Positions 43,099 to 50,927 of a stretch of DNA of 64,000 nt are shown piece after piece (positions within the stretch are counted from its first letter, which is position 1; each line of letters begins with the position of its first letter). Position numbers and translations under genes: made by a program. The stretch comes from JANLIQ01 sp964358205 (GTDB lineage: Bacteria > Patescibacteriota > UBA1384 > 2-12-FULL-50-11), in assembly GCA_964358205.1 (NCBI GenBank), contig CAYHNZ010000002.1, positions 1 through 64,000 of the forward strand. The letters are read 5' to 3'. The notes beneath the pieces are model-generated. The model saw nothing but the letters and a program-made list of their open reading frames with translations, had not been told where the DNA came from and did no database searches.

Positions 43099-43572
43099 TC
43101 ATCGATGACTGTATCCCAACAGGTGCAGTAGACCGTGACTGGAGAGCGTTTTGAGCTCATCAATCAGTTCAATCCCGGCCTGGGCGGCTTGTTTGGTGGC
43201 GGTTTCGACAGAGATGGCGATTGAACCAGTCGGGCCATCAACTCGGTCTCTAGAGTCGGCTAGTGTTTGCTTCGAACGCTTGTCGTTGACACTCGCTCCT
43301 CGGTGTGACCTCGTAGTAAGACCCGCCGCTCCCGCGTGAGAGACAAATTCTGGCCGATCGTACGTAAAACTCAAAACATCGGTTGGCTCGTTAATTCCTA
43401 AATATCGTTGTTTCAGCTTTTTAATCTCCTTGTCGGTAATTAATGATATCTCTACCTCCACTCTACCAACCGTTTTCAGGCGTCGCAAGATAGCCACCAA
43501 GTGTTGGTGGATTTTATCCTTATCGACTTTGGTGTCGGTGTTGTTTTGCCAGTCGATCGTCAGCTCGGCCAT
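43099..43572 (-). CDS. ybeY: Endoribonuclease YbeY with an internal insert and short C terminus
   Basis: A 157-residue metal-dependent RNase for 16S rRNA maturation. The zinc motif is HGLLHLLGYSH, and the strand TDVLSFTYD and SIAISVETATKQA follow the family. Between them sit about 40 extra residues (from near 78 to 117) encoded by a repeat (about 43230-43345) that also occurs between genes. The protein ends one residue after the last zinc His, losing the usual acidic helix that follows. Activity is uncertain. Confidence 0.85.
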   Translation of the reverse strand: MAELTIDWQNNTDTKVDKDKIHQHLVAILRRLKTVGRVEVEISLITDKEIKKLKQRYLGINEPTDVLSFTYDRPEFVSHAGAAGLTTRSHRGASVNDKRSKQTLADSRDRVDGPTGSIAISVETATKQAAQAGIELIDELKTLSSHGLLHLLGYSHR

Positions 43573-43581
43573 ATCTGGCTC

Positions 43582-44028
43582 TTAGCCGTTTTGAATTTTC
43601 TGACGAAGAATTTGGGAAACCAAACTCATATCGGCCTGGCCTTTAAGCTCGGCACTCAAGGCCCCCATCGCCTGGCCCATCTGGCTCATCTCGGTTGGAT
43701 TGGCTTTGAGATATTTTTCGACGACAACGATTACGGTCGCTTCGTCCATCTGTTCGGGAAGATATTTTTTCAAGAGCATCATTTCCTGATACTCTTTGTC
43801 AGCTAAATCGATTTTATCGATATCGCGGTAAATCGCTTCGGCTTCGACCCTTTTTTTGACCTCACGCTGAATAATAGTCGTCACTTGCTGATCGTCGAGC
43901 GGCTTACCGGTGTCGATTTCGGCGTTTTTAATAATAGATTTCAAGAAACGCAAAGTTTCTTTGGTAAAATCGTCACCGGCTTTAAGGGCGGCCAAAAGGT
44001 CAGCTTCAATGGAGGTAATTAGATTCAT
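43582..44028 (-). CDS. yqeY: GatB/YqeY domain protein
   Basis: A 148-residue helical protein of the YqeY family, related to the tail domain of the GatB amidotransferase subunit. Markers are TLRFLKSIIKNAEID, REVKKRVEAEAIY, YLPEQMDEA and the closing GxxMGxL region. It often follows rpsU, as here. Its exact role is unsettled in the literature. Confidence 0.92.
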   Translation of the reverse strand: MNLITSIEADLLAALKAGDDFTKETLRFLKSIIKNAEIDTGKPLDDQQVTTIIQREVKKRVEAEAIYRDIDKIDLADKEYQEMMLLKKYLPEQMDEATVIVVVEKYLKANPTEMSQMGQAMGALSAELKGQADMSLVSQILRQKIQNG

Positions 44029-44064
44029 TAATTTAGACTTTAGCCTTCCGCCTTTAGCCTTGTG

Positions 44065-44262
44065 CTAGAAAGTTCGGAACGCTTTTCGACGGACGGCTCG
44101 GGCTTGTGCCGATTGACGGCGTTTAAAACGAGTGGGCTTCTTCTCGAAGAATCGGCGTCGTTTAATCTCGGTCATAATCTCCGACTGTTGGACATCGCGA
44201 AAAAATCGTCGCAAAACGACTTCAACCGGTAGGGCTCTTTTTTCTTCGCTGTATTCAGCCAT
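44065..44262 (-). CDS. rpsU: 30S ribosomal protein S21
   Basis: A 65-residue basic protein needed for initiation. Sequence VEVVLRRFFRDVQQSEIMTE then basic KRRRFFEKKPTRFKRR fits S21. It heads the rpsU-yqeY-ybeY-ftsA-ftsZ run. TACAAT lies ten bases before the ATG, so the leader is very short. Confidence 0.95.
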   Translation of the reverse strand: MAEYSEEKRALPVEVVLRRFFRDVQQSEIMTEIKRRRFFEKKPTRFKRRQSAQARAVRRKAFRTF

Positions 44263-44335
44263 TAGTTTTTAAATTGTAGCAGGAAATTGGGAATTAGTTA
44301 ATGGGTTTCGTGCCGCCGACCGGCGGCGTGAGTTT

Positions 44336-44434
44336 GCGACTGCGTCGCTGGCTTTTTTGTGAGGGTGGAGGGGGTTACTCTCGCTAGAGAGCGAGCGAAC
44401 TTCGGTTCGCGACAATTGCGAAGCACCCCCTACA
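44336..44434 (+). repeat. Three-hairpin element, truncated copy
   Basis: First hairpin GCGAC/GTCGC (44336-44348), then TTGTGAGGGTGGAGGGGGT, the inner UUCG hairpin GCGAAC/GTTCGC, and ACCCCCTACA, where homology to the 28807 copy stops. A stray third-hairpin end (GGCTTGCGGTTTTTT, 44632-44646) lies beyond variant A copy 2, as if that copy landed inside this one. Confidence 0.82.
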
Positions 44435-44448
44435 ACATTAATGAAGCC

Positions 44449-44615
44449 GGGGTTTTGGCGTCTTAACAGACAAGCCTCAATCCGCTCGACCGGTTCGAAC
44501 TAAAGCAGTTTAGTTCTCACGAGCGGTCTCGCCCCCGCACGCTACGCTATCGCGAATAAGGTAAAGAGTAACTCGCTGGACCGCCAGCTGGCGGTACCAT
44601 GGCTCGTCACTTTTT
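44449..44615 (+). repeat. Three-hairpin repeat element, variant A copy 2
   Basis: Near-identical to 1-166, including the palindrome CCGCCAGCTGGCGG and the terminal CGTCACTTTTT. Differences lie mainly in the linker (TATCGCGAATAAGG versus TTACGCGAACTAGG). Confidence 0.88.
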
Positions 44616-44708
44616 GGCTAGTAATAACTATGGCTTGCGGTTTTTTATCTTGCACCAGAAGTGGATTCGTACTATTATCCTTGCAGGCAACGCTACGAGG
44701 TGAACCTT

Positions 44709-44984
44709 ATGTATGAAGAAGATGAGATCGACGGATGCAAAAATAAGATCGCTGATGGACAGAATTGTGGGCTGTGTGTCATCCCTGGTTGTGACGGGAA
44801 GATAATCGCCCACGTCTCTAGCCATTGTATGGCAGACCTTGGAAACATGATCATTGGTCCAGGCAGTGCGGGTCAGTGGGAGGAGAGAGTCATCTACGCC
44901 TGCAACGACTGCTGTGTGATGTATTCATCTCCGCCCGGGAAACGACCTCGACGAATGCGAGAGGCCGAACGTGCGATCAGATAA
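44709..44984 (+). CDS. Small cysteine-rich protein, unknown function
   Basis: A 91-residue protein. GAGGTG seven bases upstream selects the ATG at 44709; an upstream ATG at 44661 lacks a site. Cysteines fall as GCKNK, NCGLCVIPGC, SHCMAD and ACNDCCVMY, suggesting a metal-binding fold or disulfides. No signal peptide. The basic tail (KRPRRMREAERA) might touch nucleic acid. It is followed by a hairpin and flanked by repeats; I recognise no family. Confidence 0.6.
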   Translation: MYEEDEIDGCKNKIADGQNCGLCVIPGCDGKIIAHVSSHCMADLGNMIIGPGSAGQWEERVIYACNDCCVMYSSPPGKRPRRMREAERAIR

Positions 44985-44996
44985 CGAACCAAACCA

Positions 44997-45023
44997 GTAG
45001 CCGTGGGCGAACCCTACGGCTAC
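44997..45023 (+). terminator. Terminator-like hairpin
   Basis: GTAGCCGT (44997-45004) pairs with ACGGCTAC (45016-45023). No T-run follows. Confidence 0.5.
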
Positions 45024-45052
45024 TCCCTTGAACTGAGTCAGGAAAGGTTGAG

Positions 45053-45787
45053 CTAAATGTCGAATTCTAGGATCAAGGCCTGGTGATCGGAGACGACAGC
45101 GTCAGACGCCTCAAAACTTTTTACTTTGACTTCTTTGCTGACAAAGATGTAGTCACAGGCTTCGGTTTTGCGAGTTAAAGATGTTCGTGTGGTTTTGAGC
45201 TTAGCTCTTAGGGTTAGGTTCGTCAGAACTTTATTAATTTGCTTGATTGATACGGATTCTGGAACGAGGTTAAAGTCCCCAGTTAGAATTACTGGACCGT
45301 CCAGCGAGGCGGCGTAATCGGCGATCATCTGGCATTGGCGCAGAGATTCCTCGTCCCCATTTTTATGGTGAGGAACGTGATAGCCGTGGTGATTCAGGAT
45401 GTGCAACTTTTTCTTGCTCGTCAATTCAATTACAGCATGCTGGAAGTTGCGCGTGTTGGTGTCGTCCTTGATTACGTCCAAGTTCTCTATGAACTTTTGA
45501 TGAGTAAAGACCGTTTCTGACCGCGTGATCGGATAATGACTAATAATGCAGTTGCCAAAGTTGGCTTTGCGGTTCATGTAATTGAAACTGAAAACCGGCG
45601 AGAGAAAGACGTAAGGAAGTTCGACCTCCTTTCGCAGGTCTTCGATAGTGCCAAGGAACATTCCGTCGCCTCCAGGTACATCCAGCGCTTCTTGCAAACA
45701 CAGAATATCGGGTGCTTCATCTTTGATGAACTCCCCTAATTGGTACGGTAGTCGTCCGGCTCAGACATTGAGCTGAATCAGTTTCAT
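45053..45787 (-). pseudogene. Endonuclease/exonuclease/phosphatase-family gene with early UGA
   Basis: The frame from ATG 45787 reads MKLIQLNV, then TGA at 45761-45763, then AGRLPYQLGEFIKDEAPDIL and on to a full EEP protein of about 244 residues. Family members normally have Trp/Gly after NV, so TGA most likely replaces TGG. Downstream motifs are intact: CLQEALD (catalytic Glu), NHHGYHV, LTGDFNL and SDHQALIL. The ATG overlaps the stop of the 2H gene (TAATG), implying coupling. It is either a fresh nonsense mutation, a sequencing error, or read through. Confidence 0.85.
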
Positions 45788-46335
45788 TAGAATGTTTTGA
45801 GACTATTAAAATTAATCGCAAGCTTCACTTGTTCTAGCTCGTCGCCAGTTAATAACCGTGTTTGGTCGGCGACTTCTTGGGCGGAGGCTAGGCCAATACC
45901 TAGGCCGTTGGGGCGGGTGTAAAGCGTGACGTGAAACGGTTGGGTTGGTATTTCTAGATCTAGAGCTTTTCGCATTCCAGCAAAGAACTCCTCTGCCCCG
46001 CTCGTTTCACACATGATTATGACTGTTTTTTTATCGCGCTTCTCGGCAACTCTAACTTCGTCCTTGAATCTGCTTATACTGATGGGCATTTCTATAAGTA
46101 GATGATTTGATTCCTCTAGAATCTTTTCTTCCGCTTCTTCGAGTGTTACACCAAGCTTCTCCGCCAAAATCGGTGCGTACTTCTTAACCGAAAATATACT
46201 CAAATGAAACTCCGGCTTAGCAACTAACTTCTCGCCGTCGACTTCAATCTCGGGAGCAATTTTAAGTTGTGGGAGTTCTAGGCCGACATAACCGCCCTCG
46301 TACCGATAACCGTCCGGAAGGTTCGCTGTGCTCAT
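45787..46335 (-). CDS. 2H phosphoesterase-like protein
   Basis: A 182-residue protein with two H-x-[ST] motifs, FHLSIF (near 43) and FHVTLYT (near 134), the hallmark of the 2H (LigT/CPDase) phosphoesterase superfamily. It starts at an ATG overlapping the VOC stop (TAATG) and its own stop overlaps the next start the same way, so VOC, 2H and EEP form a tightly coupled operon. The substrate could be a cyclic phosphate or RNA end; not certain. Confidence 0.65.
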   Translation of the reverse strand: MSTANLPDGYRYEGGYVGLELPQLKIAPEIEVDGEKLVAKPEFHLSIFSVKKYAPILAEKLGVTLEEAEEKILEESNHLLIEMPISISRFKDEVRVAEKRDKKTVIIMCETSGAEEFFAGMRKALDLEIPTQPFHVTLYTRPNGLGIGLASAQEVADQTRLLTGDELEQVKLAINFNSLKTF

Positions 46336-46781
46336 TACAGCCCCCAATCTATTAGTTCTGTGAATCTGACATAGAATCCATACGGATCAGTCATTCGAAA
46401 ATCATGCCAAGTTCTTTTGCCGTCTTTTTTCTCTATGAGCTCTTGTACAATATTCTCGCTTAAGTCTTTGGATGCCTTTTGATAAAAAGTATGGATATCT
46501 TCGACCGGTATTGTCAGTGAAACCGCATAACCTCGTGTAGTTTTCTTATCGAACTGTTTGAAATACGACTGCTCGTAAACTCGTTCATCGTCTCCATAGA
46601 AATTTATCATCGTATTACCGAGCGGGTCCCGTCTTTGCATAACCATGTAGCCGGGATATTCTCCCTTAACATCTTCCGATATGATTTCAAAACCAAGTTT
46701 TGAATAAAAATCCTGAACCGGAGCAAACTCCGGCACATGAAGCTCTATAATTAAATTGTTTTTGATTGGTATTTTCGGCAT
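46335..46781 (-). CDS. VOC-family (glyoxalase/bleomycin-resistance-like) protein
   Basis: A 148-residue single-repeat-pair protein. N-terminal ELHVPEFAPVQDFYSKLGFEII and C-terminal DPYGFYVRFTEL match the VOC fold. Two His/Glu metal positions look plausible (ELHV; RFTEL). Start follows the NUDIX gene by 22 bases. Specific function unknown. Confidence 0.82.
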   Translation of the reverse strand: MPKIPIKNNLIIELHVPEFAPVQDFYSKLGFEIISEDVKGEYPGYMVMQRRDPLGNTMINFYGDDERVYEQSYFKQFDKKTTRGYAVSLTIPVEDIHTFYQKASKDLSENIVQELIEKKDGKRTWHDFRMTDPYGFYVRFTELIDWGL

Positions 46782-46803
46782 TACTCAAAGCTATCTCAGG
46801 GCG

Positions 46804-47277
46804 TCATGATTTCGTCTCAAGCGCGAGTGTAACTTTTGTCTTTATCGCTTCAATACAGTTCGGTAACCTTCGGGCCATTCTTGGGCTCAGAAGCTTGGAA
46901 CACTCATCGATTGGTTTGAAGGCGTACTCGTCTAACTCCTCGTTTTGTAGACTGATTTTTCCAACCTGTTCTTTCGTAAGGACGCCACCGTAAAAGAAGA
47001 ACTTGAGAGAATCTTCGTGATTTTTGGCTGTGTAATTGTGATCAACACAGAGTAACTGTTTGTAATCAAGCTTGAGACCTACCTCCTCTAAAACCTCCCT
47101 ACCGCAGGTCTGGAGCGGAGACTCTCCCTCATCACTTACACCGCCTGGAATATTCCAATGATCTCGGTAATTTGGCTTAACGATCAACATCTTGCCTTGT
47201 TCGTCGAAAATGAACGCACCTGAAGCAACGATTTTCCTTGATAGGGATTTGATATATTCATCGTGAGGTAAATACAT
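46804..47277 (-). CDS. NUDIX hydrolase
   Basis: A 157-residue NUDIX protein with intact box G-x5-E-x7-REVLEEVG (within GGVSDEGESPLQTCGREVLE). NIPGG precedes it as usual. The promoter module directly upstream gives a leaderless start. Substrate unknown. Confidence 0.88.
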   Translation of the reverse strand: MYLPHDEYIKSLSRKIVASGAFIFDEQGKMLIVKPNYRDHWNIPGGVSDEGESPLQTCGREVLEEVGLKLDYKQLLCVDHNYTAKNHEDSLKFFFYGGVLTKEQVGKISLQNEELDEYAFKPIDECSKLLSPRMARRLPNCIEAIKTKVTLALETKS

Positions 47278-47283
47278 GTCCTC

Positions 47284-47320
47284 ATTCTACTCCCGAACCT
47301 GCTGATCCGCCAGCTGGCGG
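47284..47320 (-). promoter_or_regulatory. Promoter module copy upstream of NUDIX (altered)
   Basis: TAGAAT ends six bases before ATG 47277, preceded by GGTTCGGGAG as in other modules. The -35 half is displaced by a TCCGCCAGCTGGCGGA palindrome; CTCGAC remains beyond it. Confidence 0.7.
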
Positions 47321-47327
47321 AGTCGAG

Positions 47328-47918
47328 CTATTTCTTTTTTGCTAAGAGCCAGGCGGGCTCGGGGATGAAAGTGATTTCTGGCCAGGCATCGATCTCGTGC
47401 TCGGTAAAGTCGTAGTATTTTTGGTAGGCCGTCTCGACACTACCGTGCATTGCATCTTTCCAGTCAAAACCGAGTTTACTGGCCAACTTTTTTATATCTA
47501 ATTCGTTCGGTGCTTCTAGCTCGACAAATGTCGGAATCCACGGCCAGGTATCGATGGTGATTTCGCAGTCGCCAAGGGCCCACTTCTCTCTTTTGGTCTC
47601 TTGGTAGGATTTTTGTACTAGGCCAATGGCCTTAAGCAAGCTGACAGTTTTTTCGAAGTCCCCTACCGTCGTTTCGATCTCTTGTGTACCGTGAAGGGTG
47701 CGATCATTCAGTTGTTTATAAGAAAAAGTAATCTTGTCGCCTTCGTCGCGAACGCGGATCCAGCCACCGATTTCTTTTAGTCGCGAATCTGGATAATCAA
47801 AAACACAGCGACGCATCTGACGTTCGGAGTGCACTAATTTAGCGCCGATTGTACTCAACTTGCCACGTAGATCGTCGGCATCAATATCCAAAAACTTAGC
47901 CTCAACCTCTACCTGCAT
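47328..47918 (-). CDS. CYTH-domain (CyaB-like) protein
   Basis: A 196-residue protein starting MQVEVEAKF, with the ExExK motif of CYTH phosphatases/cyclases. Charged strands (GGWIRVRDEGDKITFSYK, FVELEAPNE) form the expected tunnel. It may act on triphosphates or on inorganic tripolyphosphate. Its TAG stop is part of the next module. Confidence 0.85.
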   Translation of the reverse strand: MQVEVEAKFLDIDADDLRGKLSTIGAKLVHSERQMRRCVFDYPDSRLKEIGGWIRVRDEGDKITFSYKQLNDRTLHGTQEIETTVGDFEKTVSLLKAIGLVQKSYQETKREKWALGDCEITIDTWPWIPTFVELEAPNELDIKKLASKLGFDWKDAMHGSVETAYQKYYDFTEHEIDAWPEITFIPEPAWLLAKKK

Positions 47919-47924
47919 TTCCCA

Positions 47925-47952
47925 ATTCTACTCCCGAACCCAGAATTGTCGA
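47925..47952 (-). promoter_or_regulatory. Promoter module upstream of the CYTH gene
   Basis: TCGACA (47947-47952), 16-bp spacer ending GGTTCGGGAG, TAGAAT (47925-47930), six bases to ATG 47918. Confidence 0.85.
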
Positions 47953-47981
47953 GCTACCGAGCAATGCAATTGAAGATTTGG

Positions 47982-48371
47982 TCAGTTGAGTTTCAACAAC
48001 AACTCCTCTGGAGAGTTTATAAAATCGCGGAACAATACATTCCGACACAGCTCGTTGGCATCTTTGGTGAAAGCGTATATCGGCTTATTCAATGCGACCG
48101 CGCAACCAATCTCTAGGGTCGTGCTAACTCCCGAATAACCATCTTTGTTATAGATGTAAACCACATCAGCCGTACGTATTTTTTGAAAGTGGTCATGAGT
48201 CAATCCGAGGACGACATAGTTCTTGTTTCTGGCCGACAGCTGATTCCAACCATCTTTTGTTTCGTATAGGTAGGGTTCGTAAACGATAATTCCAGCTTCT
48301 TTCAGCCTGCGACCGAACTCTCTGATATCTGACTTGAACCTCCTACTACCACACAGTACGACGGACTTCAT
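47982..48371 (-). CDS. Nucleoside 2-deoxyribosyltransferase-like protein
   Basis: A 129-residue protein with KSVVLCGSRRF at the start and DVVYIYNKDGYSGVSTTLEIGCAVALNKPIYAF, the pattern of the deoxyribosyltransferase-like/DUF4406 fold, with the catalytic-type Glu in TLEIGCA. Probably acts on a nucleotide or nucleoside; substrate unknown. Confidence 0.75.
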   Translation of the reverse strand: MKSVVLCGSRRFKSDIREFGRRLKEAGIIVYEPYLYETKDGWNQLSARNKNYVVLGLTHDHFQKIRTADVVYIYNKDGYSGVSTTLEIGCAVALNKPIYAFTKDANELCRNVLFRDFINSPEELLLKLN

Positions 48372-48443
48372 CCTTCTACAGTTACACAGTCGAGCAATGA
48401 ATTACAATATTTTCCACCTGCCTAAGCCAGTTTCTTTAACGTT

Positions 48444-48470
48444 CCTGTATCCCGAACCTGGGAATGTCGA
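48444..48470 (-). promoter_or_regulatory. Degenerate promoter module after def
   Basis: TCGACA (48465-48470), GGTTCGGGA and TACAGG (48444-48449) with a 15-bp spacer. The next ATG is 72 bases away, unlike other copies. Confidence 0.6.
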
Positions 48471-48476
48471 GGAAAA

Positions 48477-49031
48477 TTAGACATCAACTAACTCGGCTGT
48501 ATTTTTGTATTCGTCAAAATCGGCTACGAATTGAATGGTTTTCAAATCGGCACGCTCAATAAACAGCACTCCATTCAAATGGTCGATTTCATGCTGAAGA
48601 ATTCGGGCTAATTTACCGTCAAAGCTTTTTTGTTGATGATTACCATTCTCATCTAGGTAACGTACCTCAATTTCGGCCGGTCGGATAACCGCCGCAATTA
48701 AAGGCAAGCTACTTAAGCATCCTTCCGGAAAAGTATTGTTATTTTTTGAATGCTTAATAATAACTGGATTAATAAATGGAAGGTAAAGACCTTCCCAAAA
48801 GACGACAGTTAACGATTTAGAAATGCCTATTTGCGGCGCCGCAAGAGCGACTCCCCTACCCAGCCTTCGGATCTTATTCAATGTTTGCTTGAGTTTCTGA
48901 ATATCTTTAGTTGTTTGGCCACAACTAATTTCGTTGTTTGTGATTTGCTTCGTCTTGGCGCGAAGGATAGGATCGCCCAACCAACGAATTTCTTCTGGGA
49001 ATTTTGCTAGTTTTCTCAACTCTTCTTTCAT
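48477..49031 (-). CDS. def: Peptide deformylase
   Basis: Removes formyl groups from nascent proteins. The 184-residue protein has all three motifs: GVALAAPQIG, EGCLSS and QHEIDHLNG. It sits among accessory enzymes instead of beside fmt, and has a module promoter, so it may be a second deformylase acquired with the array. Confidence 0.93.
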   Translation of the reverse strand: MKEELRKLAKFPEEIRWLGDPILRAKTKQITNNEISCGQTTKDIQKLKQTLNKIRRLGRGVALAAPQIGISKSLTVVFWEGLYLPFINPVIIKHSKNNNTFPEGCLSSLPLIAAVIRPAEIEVRYLDENGNHQQKSFDGKLARILQHEIDHLNGVLFIERADLKTIQFVADFDEYKNTAELVDV

Positions 49032-49037
49032 AATTAG

Positions 49038-49065
49038 ATTCTACTCCCGAACCTAGAAATGTCGA
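49038..49065 (-). promoter_or_regulatory. Promoter module upstream of def
   Basis: TCGACA (49060-49065), 16-bp spacer ending GGTTCGGGAG, TAGAAT (49038-49043), six bases to ATG 49031. The preceding TAA stop abuts it. Confidence 0.85.
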
Positions 49066-49066
49066 G

Positions 49067-49681
49067 TTAGTCGTTAATAATTATTGCTCCGCTATTTGTC
49101 AGGAATGTAGTAGCGCGACCCCTAGCTCTGTGATGACGATCAATGTTCAAGAGGTTGTCCTTATATTCCGGAACACCCCAATGCGGCAAGATGAGCTTGT
49201 TATACAAGCCTAACCCTTCCTCAATAATTTCTGGTACGTCGGCCAAATCTTCCGGATTATCTTCGCTGAGTTCAATATTTGGTGCAACGACCATGGCACC
49301 GGCGCTCTCACCGGCATACACTAACCCATTGGTTAAAAGCTTTTTAATGATTTTATCGAATCCCGACTTAGCCATCGCCCAGCGGAGATAATGGGTGTTA
49401 CCGCCGGCTATCCAAACTCCGTCAAGTTTCTCGAGCAATTTCTTAAGCTCCCCAGTTTTTCCAATAAAATCAAGCAATCTCACCGGGATAAGCTCGAGTC
49501 CGTATCCACGCAGCTGCTTTTCTGAACTATCTAACCAAGGAGTTGAGCCCTTTGCTATGTAAGGTTCTGCCGCGTCCGCAATCCAAGCAATCTTCGGCGG
49601 ACTATTTCGCTTTGGAAGTAATGAAAAATAAGCTTCTTCGTAGGCAGGTTGTAACCCCTGTGATACTAGGAAAAGCTTCAT
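49067..49681 (-). CDS. Peptidase E-like (S51) protein
   Basis: A 204-residue protein of the S51 dipeptidase/cyanophycinase group. The nucleophile motif is AGESAGAMV, and WIAGGNTHYLRWAM precedes it. In S51 peptidases this enzyme cleaves Asp-X dipeptides. The remaining catalytic residues are not clear by eye. Confidence 0.85.
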   Translation of the reverse strand: MKLFLVSQGLQPAYEEAYFSLLPKRNSPPKIAWIADAAEPYIAKGSTPWLDSSEKQLRGYGLELIPVRLLDFIGKTGELKKLLEKLDGVWIAGGNTHYLRWAMAKSGFDKIIKKLLTNGLVYAGESAGAMVVAPNIELSEDNPEDLADVPEIIEEGLGLYNKLILPHWGVPEYKDNLLNIDRHHRARGRATTFLTNSGAIIIND

Positions 49682-49687
49682 TTTCTG

Positions 49688-49715
49688 ATCTTACTCCCGA
49701 ACCCAGAATTGTCGA
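49688..49715 (-). promoter_or_regulatory. Promoter module upstream of the peptidase E-like gene
   Basis: TCGACA (49710-49715), 16-bp spacer ending GGTTCGGGAG, TAAGAT (49688-49693), six bases to ATG 49681. The TAG stop of the NYN gene leads straight into it. Confidence 0.85.
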
Positions 49716-49716
49716 G

Positions 49717-50247
49717 CTACTGCAGGAACTTGCCTACTTCTTTGTCAGAGAGGAGGCGGTAAGAATTGCAGAAACTAATCATTCCTTTGCTGGGTTGATG
49801 AGAGAACCCGATGTATTCAACCTTCATCTTCTTCTGTTGGGCTTTCTTTATTGCTGGCGAAAGATCGGTGTCGGAAGAAACGAGAATCGCCTTATCACAA
49901 GTCTCCTCGTATGCAGAAACCAATAAATCAGTTGCCATTTGAACGTCAACACCCTTCTCGTGATATCGTCCGTCAGATTTCATTAAATAACCGAAGCTAT
50001 AACGCAAGCCGGACTTTTTTAATAGAGCGATTAGCTTCTGTTGATTAGAGAAAAGCTTTTCGGTCTTTTTTGTGCCATCTTGGCGGATCCGGCCAATATA
50101 GTAGCAAGCGTCGATAACATTGTTATCATCAGCTACGAATTTAACGAAGGCACGAAAGTCAAATTTTAGTAAATCATTTAGCTTCAGGTCTTTTAGCTTG
50201 AAGTAAAAATTACTACCATCTATCAGAATAGTTACTCGAGGTCTCAT
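49717..50247 (-). CDS. NYN-domain (LabA/DUF88) protein
   Basis: A 176-residue PIN-like nuclease-fold protein. Acidic positions are visible in TILIDGSNFYFKL, KGVDVQMATDLL and LVSSDTDLSPAI. The start at MRPRV fits the family; the longer frame to 50292 runs through a GCCCTG/CAGGGC hairpin. A paralogue of the same fold is at 60823-61323. Confidence 0.85.
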   Translation of the reverse strand: MRPRVTILIDGSNFYFKLKDLKLNDLLKFDFRAFVKFVADDNNVIDACYYIGRIRQDGTKKTEKLFSNQQKLIALLKKSGLRYSFGYLMKSDGRYHEKGVDVQMATDLLVSAYEETCDKAILVSSDTDLSPAIKKAQQKKMKVEYIGFSHQPSKGMISFCNSYRLLSDKEVGKFLQ

Positions 50248-50401
50248 AATTTCAGGGTATTCAAAAAGCCCTGCAAATGCCAGAGGCCTCACAGGGCGTT
50301 TTAGTACCTAAAGAATAACACTCAGTAGCCTCGTCGTCAATATCTGACCTGCCGGAGCCCGTCTATCTTTCCTTCGCCGGGAGCAGGAGTATAAATGTAG
50401 T

Positions 50402-50923
50402 ATGGAGCTCAAAGGGTTTAGACGGGCGTATACGAAGGGGCTGAAGAAAACCACGCTGGGGATTATCCGGAAATCATCGGGCGAGATTTGTTTAGCAATG
50501 AAAAAGCGTGGTTTTGGCACCGGCAAGTGGAATTTTTCTGGTGGCAAAGTCTTGCCCGATGAGACACCCGAGCAATGTCTCGTTCGTGAAACCGAAGAAG
50601 AATTTGGGACAAAGATCAGTAATCTTCGCCCGGTTGGTATTCTCTACTTCTACTTTTCCGATGTTCCAGTCGAGAAAAATTAGAATCAAAAATGCTATGT
50701 ATTTGAAGCCGACAGCTGGGACGGTGAGCCGCAAGAGAGCGAGGAGATGCTCCCGAAATGGTGGCATCGCGATAACATTCCCTACCAGGAGATGTGGCAA
50801 GAGGACAAATCCTGGATCGAACCTGCCCTCGACGGACAGGTTCTGACCGGCTATTTTCTCTTCACCTCAAAAGATGTCTGTCTGGAAAAAGAAATTGTTA
50901 TCGGGAAAATTATCGACGAGTAG
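50402..50923 (+). pseudogene. MTH1-like NUDIX gene with in-frame amber stop
   Basis: The frame opens MELKGFRRAYTKGLKKTTLG and has NUDIX box GGKVLPDETPEQCLVRETEEEFG. At 50681-50683 a TAG interrupts; the same frame continues NQKCYVFEADSWDGEPQESEEM, WWHRDNIPYQEMWQEDKSWIEP and GYFLFTSKD to TAG 50921. These parts match the second half of MTH1-type enzymes. Total 173 codons. TATAAA six bases before the ATG suggests a leaderless mRNA. Recent nonsense mutation or sequencing error are the simplest readings. Confidence 0.88.
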
Positions 50924-50927
50924 CGCA

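Noticed and set aside
44336..44615. CRISPR or other direct-repeat array
   Set aside because: Copies are few, long, structured and not regularly spaced with unique spacers.
45761..45763. Evidence for UGA recoding (as in Gracilibacteria/SR1)
   Set aside because: RF2 is present, TGA is used as a normal stop (secD, HIT), and only one gene shows an internal TGA.
47284..49715. Interpreting the module array as an integron
   Set aside because: No integrase and no attC-like imperfect palindromes; the shared unit is a promoter-like sequence.
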